Source: an uncultured Eubacteriales bacterium
GTDB lineage: Bacteria > Bacillota > Clostridia > Oscillospirales > Acutalibacteraceae
Assembly: GCA_934636435.1 (NCBI GenBank)
Contig: CAKUAQ010000046.1
Span: 1 to 14,134, forward strand
Direction: 5' to 3'
DNA: 14,134 nucleotides
Part shown: positions 1 to 5,133 of the stretch, piece by piece
How the letters are laid out: each line of letters opens with the position of its first letter
How positions within the stretch are numbered: the first letter of the stretch is position 1
The notes under the pieces: model-generated
What the model was told of the DNA's origin: nothing
Databases searched by the model: none
The model's input: the letters and a program-made list of their open reading frames with translations, nothing else
Position numbers and translations under genes: made by a program

Positions 1-153
1 GCCCATAAATACCACGGAGCCCTTGAGGATGCAGACCAGCACCAGCCGCTTATCCGAGCCGGCATAATCCTTGTCCAGCTGTTTGGCAAGGCGGGTGATG
101 ATGCCGTCCAGCTCTTCTTCTGAAAGTAAAACGCGCTCTATGTCCTTGTGCAT
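1..153 (-). CDS. hpt: Hypoxanthine phosphoribosyltransferase, N-terminal part (cut by window edge)
   Basis: The first 51 residues are visible, running off the left edge with no stop. Family knowledge: Hpt salvages hypoxanthine and guanine with PRPP to give IMP and GMP in the cytosol. Seen: the start MHKDIERVLLSEEEL and the segment LVLVCILKGSVVFMG, whose LKGS is the pyrophosphate-binding loop typical of bacterial Hpt. The PRPP-binding motif lies outside the window. The ATG at 153-151 is preceded by GGAGGG at 163-158, about 4 bases away, which supports this start. The gene follows the nucleotidyltransferase gene on the same strand, 74 bases downstream of its stop, but has its own strong promoter at 186-214. 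Identity is fairly secure despite the short length; another purine or pyrimidine phosphoribosyltransferase is the only realistic alternative. Confidence 0.85.
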   Translation of the reverse strand, partial: MHKDIERVLLSEEELDGIITRLAKQLDKDYAGSDKRLVLVCILKGSVVFMG

Positions 154-185
154 AATGCCCTCCGAAATAAAAAGTAACACCCGTA

Positions 186-214
186 AGTATACCGCCGTGA
201 TGGGCAGATGTCAA
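186..214 (-). promoter_or_regulatory. Sigma-A promoter of hpt
   Basis: On the minus strand TTGACA (214-209) is followed by a 17-base spacer and TATACT (191-186). This is a perfect -35 and a 5/6 -10 at ideal spacing. The predicted transcript would start near 179 and carry a leader of about 25 bases before the hpt ATG. The -35 begins only 13 bases beyond the stop codon of the upstream nucleotidyltransferase gene, so hpt can be expressed separately as well as by readthrough. Confidence 0.85.
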
Positions 215-227
215 CCGTTTTATTCGG

Positions 228-1139
228 TTATTCCCAGAGATGGGCAGGATAAATTCCGTCAGCGGTCATTTGCGCCAGTGCCGCCCGTACCATCTCATGG
301 TCGGCGGCATAGGTCATACCGTACCATTTGTCGTGGGTGAGCCGAACCTGTACATCCGCCTCGCCGGCCGCCAGCATGGAATTGACGGCAAAGGGCAGAT
401 AAAACTCCGATTTCAGCTCCTGTCCCTTTTCGTCCAGAAACGCCCGGAAGCGGGATTCGAACGCATCCAGCGTGCCTGCCGGGAAAGCCCAGCAGTTCAT
501 CGATACCACATCCTCCGGGGAGAGCGCCGTCCAGCTGGTGCCGTCATCCTCGGTGTACATCGGTTGTCCGTTCCGCAGCTCGATGTGGGTGCGCTCGGTC
601 AATCCCGTGAGGGTGCCGTCGGCGGCAACCTCGCAGATGCCCCGGGATACATAGCCATTCTCCGTCAGCGTATTTTTCAGCAGATAACCGGCCATGGCGC
701 AGTGGCGTACCGGGTCATTCTGGGGCACCTGCAGGAATTCGGCCAGCAGCCGGAAGCATTCCTGTCCGTAATAGTCGTCCGCATTGATGACGGCGAACGG
801 TTCCTGCACCACCGGACGGCAGCACAGCACGGCGTGTCCCGTGCCCCAGGGCTTGACCCGTCCCTCCGGGACGGTATAGCCTGCGGGCAGGGCGTCCAGC
901 TCCTGATACACGTATTCCACCGGAATATGGGATTCCATCGTTTTGCCCACGGTTTCTTTGAATTCCTGTTCAATGGAATGCTTAATGACGAAGACCACTT
1001 TGCCGAATCCGGCGCGGATGGCATCGTATACGGAATAGTCGATGATTTTTTCGCCTGCGGGGCCCACCGGAGAGATTTGCTTGAGTCCGCCGAAACGGCT
1101 GCCCATGCCGGCTGCCATGATAATCAATGTAGGTTTCAC
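228..1139 (-). CDS. NTP_transferase-family sugar-nucleotide pyrophosphorylase, substrate unknown
   Basis: A 303-residue protein from a GTG start. Seen: an N-terminal nucleotide-binding loop with AAGMGSRFGGLKQ (residues 9-21), KPWGTGHAV (96-104) and the likely metal-binding NADDYYG (119-125), all typical of Rossmann-like sugar-1-phosphate nucleotidyltransferases that join NTP and a sugar phosphate. It is not canonical GalU (no GLGTRFLP-type signature) and has no left-handed beta-helix acyltransferase tail like GlmU, so I assign no substrate. Divergent pairing with galE suggests a UDP-sugar role, but this is inference. Start choice: GTG at 1139-1137 has AAGGAGGT seven bases upstream (1154-1147), whereas the in-frame GTG at 1181 lies upstream of the predicted transcription start and overlaps the -10, so it is rejected. 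No hairpin with a T-tract follows the stop; hpt lies next on the same strand. Confidence 0.85.
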   Translation of the reverse strand: MKPTLIIMAAGMGSRFGGLKQISPVGPAGEKIIDYSVYDAIRAGFGKVVFVIKHSIEQEFKETVGKTMESHIPVEYVYQELDALPAGYTVPEGRVKPWGTGHAVLCCRPVVQEPFAVINADDYYGQECFRLLAEFLQVPQNDPVRHCAMAGYLLKNTLTENGYVSRGICEVAADGTLTGLTERTHIELRNGQPMYTEDDGTSWTALSPEDVVSMNCWAFPAGTLDAFESRFRAFLDEKGQELKSEFYLPFAVNSMLAAGEADVQVRLTHDKWYGMTYAADHEMVRAALAQMTADGIYPAHLWE

Positions 1140-1146
1140 GCTGCTT

Positions 1147-1154
1147 ACCTCCTT
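1147..1154 (-). promoter_or_regulatory. Ribosome binding site fixing the nucleotidyltransferase start
   Basis: AAGGAGGT on the minus strand is an almost full anti-Shine-Dalgarno match, seven bases ahead of the GTG at 1139. It decides the start in favour of the shorter, 303-residue protein. Confidence 0.85.
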
Positions 1155-1169
1155 CGTTTGTCTGGTGCC

Positions 1170-1198
1170 ATTATAGACCACTTCCGGTCAAAGCGCAA
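1170..1198 (-). promoter_or_regulatory. Sigma-A promoter of the nucleotidyltransferase gene
   Basis: On the minus strand TTGCGC (1198-1193), a 17-base spacer and a perfect TATAAT (1175-1170). The predicted start near 1163 leaves a leader of about 24 bases containing the ribosome binding site. It is divergent from the galE promoter, with 52 bases between the two -35 elements. Confidence 0.75.
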
Positions 1199-1211
1199 TA
1201 TGAATGGAGAA

Positions 1212-1252
1212 AATGGGCGTATTTTTACGCATTTCTGCAACAAATACCCATT
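1212..1252. promoter_or_regulatory. Candidate operator: inverted repeats between divergent promoters
   Basis: Two overlapping dyads lie in the 52-base spacer between the divergent promoters. The outer one pairs AATGGG-CG-TATTT (1212-1224) with AAATACCCATT (1242-1252), an 11-base match interrupted by two extra bases in the left arm. Its right arm runs into the galE -35. The inner one is GCGTA-TTTT-TACGC (1217-1230). An AT-rich ATTT-N7-AAAT dyad (1231-1245) also lies here. A regulator bound here could affect both promoters, but I recognise no known operator consensus. Confidence 0.35.
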
Positions 1253-1279
1253 GCCAAAACCGACGGATACCGCTATAAT
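1251..1279 (+). promoter_or_regulatory. Sigma-A promoter of galE
   Basis: TTGCCA (1251-1256), a 17-base spacer and a perfect TATAAT (1274-1279). The predicted start near 1286 gives a leader of about 20 bases that holds the AAGGAAGG ribosome binding site ahead of the galE ATG. Confidence 0.8.
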
Positions 1280-1306
1280 GGAAAAAAAGAAAGGAAGGAT
1301 TCGATC

Positions 1307-2323
1307 ATGGCCGTTTTGATTACCGGGGGCTGCGGGTATATCGGCAGTCACACCTGCATTGAGATGTTGAATGCGGGCTACGATATTGTTGTTATAGATA
1401 ACTACTATAACTCCAAGCCGGAAGCCCTGCGCCGTGTAAAGGAGCTGGCGGGGAAAGATTTCCCGTTTTACGAGTGCGATATCCGGGACGCCGAGGGTCT
1501 GCGCCGGGTGTTCCGCACCCACAGGATTGAGGCGGTGATTCATTTCGCCGGGCTGAAAGCGGTGGGCGAATCGGTGCAGAAGCCGCTGGCCTACTACGAG
1601 AATAATGTGGGGGGCACCGTTACGCTGTGCCAGGTCATGGCCGAGATGGGATGCAAGCGGATGATCTTTTCCTCCTCCGCCACCGTGTACGGCACCGGCA
1701 ACCCCTCGCCGCTGAAGGAAGAAATGCCCACCGGAGCGGTGACCAACCCCTATGGGCGGACGAAATTCATGATCGAGGGGATTCTGCAGGATCTGTGTGT
1801 GTCCGATCCGGAGTGGAGCGCGGTGCTGCTGCGCTACTTTAACCCCATCGGCGCTCATGAGAGCGGGCGTATCGGAGAGGATCCCAACGGGATTCCCAAC
1901 AATCTGATGCCGTATATTTCGCAGGTGGCTATCGGGAAGCTGCCGTGTCTGTCGGTATTCGGCGACGATTACGATACTCCCGACGGCACCGGGGTGCGGG
2001 ACTATATCCATGTGGTGGATCTGGCAAAGGGGCATGTCAAGGCGGTGGATTACGCGCTCCGGCACACCGGCGCCGACGCCATCAATCTGGGCACCGGCGT
2101 GGGGTACAGCGTGCTGGATCTGGTGAATGCGTTCCAGAAGGCTAACGGGGTAAAGGTAAATTACACCATCGCGCCCCGCCGCCCGGGCGATGTGGCCACC
2201 TGCTATTCCGATCCGTCCAAGGCGGCGCGGCTGCTGGGCTGGAAAGCGGAGAAGAATGTGGAGGATATGTGCCGGGATTCCTGGCGCTGGCAATCCCAGA
2301 ACCCCAAGGGCTACGATCAATAA
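1307..2323 (+). CDS. galE: UDP-glucose 4-epimerase
   Basis: A 338-residue short-chain-dehydrogenase-fold enzyme that interconverts UDP-glucose and UDP-galactose using bound NAD, in the Leloir pathway and in supply of UDP-sugars for surface polysaccharides. Seen: the NAD-binding GGCGYIGS (residues 7-14), the catalytic triad as SSSATVYG with Ser124, and YGRTK with Tyr149 and Lys153, matching E. coli GalE numbering exactly. Residue 299 is Cys where E. coli has Tyr. Family work on human and Bacillus-type enzymes links a small residue here to additional use of N-acetylated UDP-hexosamines, so dual specificity is plausible. The length is normal (E. coli has 338). The ATG at 1307 follows AAGGAAGG by about eight bases. 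It is transcribed from its own promoter and closed by a terminator-like hairpin at 2335-2369. Confidence 0.96.
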   Translation: MAVLITGGCGYIGSHTCIEMLNAGYDIVVIDNYYNSKPEALRRVKELAGKDFPFYECDIRDAEGLRRVFRTHRIEAVIHFAGLKAVGESVQKPLAYYENNVGGTVTLCQVMAEMGCKRMIFSSSATVYGTGNPSPLKEEMPTGAVTNPYGRTKFMIEGILQDLCVSDPEWSAVLLRYFNPIGAHESGRIGEDPNGIPNNLMPYISQVAIGKLPCLSVFGDDYDTPDGTGVRDYIHVVDLAKGHVKAVDYALRHTGADAINLGTGVGYSVLDLVNAFQKANGVKVNYTIAPRRPGDVATCYSDPSKAARLLGWKAEKNVEDMCRDSWRWQSQNPKGYDQ

Positions 2324-2334
2324 GCGAATCCGTG

Positions 2335-2372
2335 AGGCGGGAGCGGGCGGTAGATGTCCGTTCCCGCCTTTG
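2335..2372 (+). terminator. Probable intrinsic terminator of galE
   Basis: A 12-base stem pairs AGGCGGGAGCGG (2335-2346) with CCGTTCCCGCCT (2358-2369), including one G-U pair, around an 11-base loop, 11 bases after the galE stop. The T-run is short (TTT then G), so termination may be incomplete. The next gene has its own promoter about 100 bases further on. Confidence 0.65.
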
Positions 2373-2467
2373 TGCAGATCGGCGCTGTGGCGGCGAAGCT
2401 GTGCGCCCGGGGCGGACTTCGGCACGCTTTTGTGCGCAATTTTTGGCAGTTTCTGCGGGATTGGGGG

Positions 2468-2496
2468 TTTACTTTTGCCGTTTTTCGTGGTATACT
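2468..2496 (+). promoter_or_regulatory. Sigma-A promoter of minD-mgsA, extended -10
   Basis: TTTACT (2468-2473), a 17-base spacer and TATACT (2491-2496), with TGG immediately before the -10 giving an extended -10 that can compensate for the weak -35. The predicted start near 2503 leaves a leader of about 33 bases. The rest of the 212-base gap after galE holds only the galE terminator and GC-rich sequence with no gene I can support. Confidence 0.7.
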
Positions 2497-2535
2497 GGTG
2501 CACAGATTGGAAAACTGGCGGGATGGAGTGTGTCT

Positions 2536-3276
2536 ATGGGGCGGATTTGTGTGGTGACATCCGGTAAGGGTGGCGCCGGGAAATCGACGGTGTCTGCCGG
2601 ACTGGGATACGCTCTGGCCCGTTCCTCCGGTAAGGTGCTGCTCATCGACGCGGACGCCGGGCTGCGCAGTCTGGATCTGATGCTGGGTATTGCCGGTACG
2701 GCCATGTACGATTTGTCGGATGTGCTGGCCGGCAACTGTGAGCCGGTGCGCGCGATCTATTCTTCGCCTGTGTGCTCCAATGTGTTTGTGCTGCCGGCTC
2801 CCGTGCGGCCGGAGGATATGTGCTCTCCGGCGCAGCTCCGTAAGCTGTGCGCCGGATTGGCACAGTATTACGACCCGGTCATCATCGACTGCCCGGCCGG
2901 TATGGGGCGGGGCTTTGAGACGGCGGTGGCGGCGGCGGATCGGGCGCTTATCGTTACCACGCCGGATATGGTGTGCGCCCGGGATGCGCAGATCATTGCC
3001 CGGATGCTGGAAAACCGCGGCGTTTCCTCCCGCCTGCTGATCAACCGGCTGCGTCCGGGTAAGGTCATGGACGGATCCATGCCGGATGTGGATGAGATCA
3101 TTGATGCGGCCGGGGTGCAGCTGCTGGGGATCATACCTGAGGACGAGGCGGTGGCGGTGGCGAATGCCAACGGCCGCCCGCTGCCCGCGGACAGCGCTGC
3201 GGCGCTGTGCTTTGCCAATATTGCCCGCCGGTTCCGGGGCGAGGACGTTCCGCTGGCCCGGCTCGAAAAAATGTAA
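2536..3276 (+). CDS. minD: MinD-like deviant Walker A ATPase lacking an obvious membrane-targeting helix
   Basis: A 246-residue P-loop ATPase of the MinD/ParA class. Family role: MinD-ATP dimerises on the membrane through a C-terminal amphipathic helix and recruits MinC to block FtsZ assembly away from midcell. Seen: the deviant Walker A KGGAGKST with signature Lys11 and Lys16 (residues 11-18), DADAGLRSLDLMLG (38-51), Walker B-type IIDCPAGMG (116-124), LIVTTPDMVCARDA and LLINRLRPGKV, all close to MinD. Odd: the protein ends GEDVPLARLEKM, with no FFxKIKxLF-type basic amphipathic tail, and shifting frame across the A-run before the stop does not restore one. Start: ATG 2536 has GGAG seven bases upstream and lies downstream of the promoter; an in-frame ATG at 2269 inside galE is rejected. 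No minC or minE is adjacent. It could be a MinD paralogue with another partner. mgsA follows after 38 bases. Confidence 0.85.
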   Translation: MGRICVVTSGKGGAGKSTVSAGLGYALARSSGKVLLIDADAGLRSLDLMLGIAGTAMYDLSDVLAGNCEPVRAIYSSPVCSNVFVLPAPVRPEDMCSPAQLRKLCAGLAQYYDPVIIDCPAGMGRGFETAVAAADRALIVTTPDMVCARDAQIIARMLENRGVSSRLLINRLRPGKVMDGSMPDVDEIIDAAGVQLLGIIPEDEAVAVANANGRPLPADSAAALCFANIARRFRGEDVPLARLEKM

Positions 3277-3298
3277 TTTTAAGTTGATGGAAATCGAC

Positions 3299-3304
3299 GG
3301 AAGG
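3299..3304 (+). promoter_or_regulatory. Ribosome binding site fixing the mgsA start
   Basis: GGAAGG lies ten bases before ATG 3315 but only one base before the in-frame ATG at 3306. The spacing favours 3315, which also gives the usual N-terminus MNIALIAHD. Confidence 0.7.
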
Positions 3305-3314
3305 AATGGTGAAT

Positions 3315-3719
3315 ATGAACATCGCATTGATCGCACATGACGCCAAGAAAGAGCTGATGGTACAGTTCTGCATTGCGTATTGCGGGATTCTGAGCCGGCA
3401 CAATCTGTGTGCCACCGGCACCACCGGTAAGCTGGTGTCCGAAGCGACCGGACTGAATATCACACGCTATATGAGCGGGTCGCAGGGCGGCGATCAGCAG
3501 ATCACCGCGCGGATTTCCTGCAATGAGATTGACCTGTTGCTGTTCTTTCGGGATCCGCTGACGGTCAAGGGGACCGAGCCGAAGGACTACGATATGCTAC
3601 GGCTGTGCGATATCCGGGGGATTCCTTTTGCGACCAATATTGCCACCGCCGAGGTGTTGATCCACGGCCTGGAGCGGGGCGATCTGGACTGGCGCACGAT
3701 CGTAAATCCCGGCAACTGA
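3315..3719 (+). CDS. mgsA: Methylglyoxal synthase, divergent active-site loop
   Basis: A 134-residue cytosolic enzyme of the MgsA family, which converts dihydroxyacetone phosphate to methylglyoxal and phosphate, an unphosphorylated bypass of lower glycolysis. Seen: IALIAHD (residues 3-9), the phosphate-binding ATGTTG (33-38), GGDQQ with the catalytic-base Asp60 (E. coli Asp71), FFRDPL (77-82) and IPFATNIATAE. Odd: an ungapped alignment from FFRDPL to LRL places Thr87 where E. coli has His98 and Lys90 where it has Asp101; the usual PHEPD-type loop reads GTEPKD, with Asp91 one position later. SGPLGGDQQ-type sequence is SGSQGGDQQ here. Family assignment is firm from overall similarity; full catalytic activity is less certain. 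It is probably cotranscribed with minD and ends in a strong terminator. Confidence 0.9.
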   Translation: MNIALIAHDAKKELMVQFCIAYCGILSRHNLCATGTTGKLVSEATGLNITRYMSGSQGGDQQITARISCNEIDLLLFFRDPLTVKGTEPKDYDMLRLCDIRGIPFATNIATAEVLIHGLERGDLDWRTIVNPGN

Positions 3720-3725
3720 CAGCTT

Positions 3726-3759
3726 AGAAAGGGCGTGCGGTATCCGTGCGCCCTTTTCT
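3726..3759 (+). terminator. Intrinsic terminator of minD-mgsA
   Basis: Seven bases after the mgsA stop, AAAGGGCGTGCGG (3728-3740) pairs with CCGTGCGCCCTTT (3744-3756) around a TAT loop, with two adjacent G-U pairs in a 13-base stem, followed by TTTTCT overlapping the arm. A-rich and T-rich flanks make it a typical rho-independent terminator. Confidence 0.85.
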
Positions 3760-3796
3760 ACGGAAATTGTGATACAGGCAGGAGATCGGAGAATAT

Positions 3797-5113
3797 ATGG
3801 ATTTGATTACACAGGCTCCCCGGGGCACACAGGATGTGCTGCCGGAGGACAGCTACCGCTGGCAGTATGTGGAGCGCACGGCGCTTTCGGTGGCGGAGGA
3901 TTTCGGATTCCGGGAGATACGCACCCCGGTATTTGAACACACCAATCTGTTTTTGCGCTCGGTGGGGGAGACCACCGATGTGGTGCAGAAGGAAATGTAT
4001 ACCTTCGAGGACAAGGGCGGGCGTTCCATCACGCTGCGCCCGGAGGGGACGGCCGGCGCCGCCCGCGCGGTGCTGGAGCACGGATTGCTCGGCGGCGCGC
4101 TGCCGGTGAAGGTGTCCTATGTGATCTCCTGCTATCGGTATGAGAAAAGCCAGAAGGGCCGCTATCGGGAGTTCCATCAGTTCGGGGTGGAGTGCTTCGG
4201 CGCGGCGGCACCTCAGGCAGATGCAGAGACGATCTCGCTGGCGATGACGGTGTTGGAATCGCTGGGGCTACAGAAGATTGCGCTGCACATCAATTCCATC
4301 GGTTGCCCTGCCTGCCGGGCAAAATATACCGAGGCGCTGCGGGCGTATTTCGGCGCTCATCGGGAGGAACTGTGCGAGACCTGTCAGGGGCGGCTGGAGC
4401 GCAATCCCATGCGGATTCTGGACTGCAAATCGCCGGTGTGCCAGAAAATCGCCGCCGGTGCGCCGGTGATGCTGGACTATCTTTGCGACGATTGCAAGGC
4501 ACACTTCGAGACGGTTAAAGCCTGTCTCGATGCGGCGGAGATTGTCTATACGGTGAACCCCCATATTGTGCGGGGATTGGATTATTACACCCGCACCGTG
4601 TTTGAACTGGTGGCGGAAAACGGACTGGTCGTGGCCGGCGGCGGCCGATACGACGGACTGGTGGAGGAGCTGGGCGGCGCCGCACAGCCGGGCTTGGGCT
4701 TCGCGATGGGGCTGGAGCGGCTGCTGATGGTCATGGAGGAGCAGCAATGCCGCTTCCCCGAGCCGCCTGCCTGTGAGCTGTATCTGGTGTCCATGGGGCA
4801 GGAGGCAGCCAATCGCTGCTATGCGCTGGCAACCCGTCTGCGCCGGGGCGGCGTGGCGGTGGAATGCGACATTGTGGGACGTTCTTTGAAGGCTCAGATG
4901 AAATATGCCGATAAGCGGGGCGCGCGGTATACGATCGTGGTGGGCGAGGATGAACTGCACACGGGTGTGGCACAGCTCAAGGAGATGGCCACCGGCCGCA
5001 CAGAGGATATCCGGCTGGACGACAGCCTGTATACGACGCTCTATAATAAATCGCTGGACCGCCAGCTGGCGGGAATGGCCGACCTGTTCGGCGATGTAGC
5101 GGAAACAGAATAA
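3797..5113 (+). CDS. hisS: Histidine--tRNA ligase
   Basis: A 438-residue class II synthetase that charges tRNA-His; it acts as a homodimer in the cytosol. Seen: the N-terminal RGTQDVLPED (residues 9-18) and RPEGTAGAARAV of the motif 1 region, motif 2 as CYRYEKSQKGRYREFHQFGVE (from residue 112), the histidine-specific RGLDYYTRTVFE (259-270) and GGGRYDGLVEELGG, motif 3 GLGFAMGLERLLM (299-311), and a C-terminal anticodon-binding domain (about 325-420). The insertion domain is rich in cysteine pairs (C170/C173, C193/C196, C210, C215, C230/C233), possibly metal-binding. GGAG lies five bases before ATG 3797. aspS follows after 20 bases. The 77-base gap after mgsA is largely terminator; I see no convincing promoter or T-box in it, so its transcription start is unresolved. 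Confidence 0.97.
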   Translation: MDLITQAPRGTQDVLPEDSYRWQYVERTALSVAEDFGFREIRTPVFEHTNLFLRSVGETTDVVQKEMYTFEDKGGRSITLRPEGTAGAARAVLEHGLLGGALPVKVSYVISCYRYEKSQKGRYREFHQFGVECFGAAAPQADAETISLAMTVLESLGLQKIALHINSIGCPACRAKYTEALRAYFGAHREELCETCQGRLERNPMRILDCKSPVCQKIAAGAPVMLDYLCDDCKAHFETVKACLDAAEIVYTVNPHIVRGLDYYTRTVFELVAENGLVVAGGGRYDGLVEELGGAAQPGLGFAMGLERLLMVMEEQQCRFPEPPACELYLVSMGQEAANRCYALATRLRRGGVAVECDIVGRSLKAQMKYADKRGARYTIVVGEDELHTGVAQLKEMATGRTEDIRLDDSLYTTLYNKSLDRQLAGMADLFGDVAETE

Positions 5114-5133
5114 TCGGAAGTGGGGAATGAAAT

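Noticed and set aside
1391..1411. GTTATAG/CTATAAC dyad early in galE
   Set aside because: A 7-base AT-rich dyad in codons for a conserved region (VVIDNYYN); readily explained by the coded residues.
1145..2503. 452-codon open frame on the minus strand across galE
   Set aside because: It covers the divergent promoters and all of galE, has low-complexity His/Arg-rich translation and no family motifs.
2269..2535. Longer MinD start at ATG 2269
   Set aside because: It would begin inside galE and run through the galE terminator and the minD promoter; ATG 2536 has its own ribosome binding site and the conserved N-terminus.
3768..3776. Extended -10-like TGTGATACA before hisS
   Set aside because: Only three of six bases match the -10 consensus and no -35 lies 17 bases upstream, so I do not call it a promoter.
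3720..3796. T-box riboswitch ahead of hisS
   Set aside because: Such leaders occur before clostridial synthetase genes, but this gap is only 77 bases, mostly occupied by the mgsA terminator, with no room for a T-box stem I and antiterminator.
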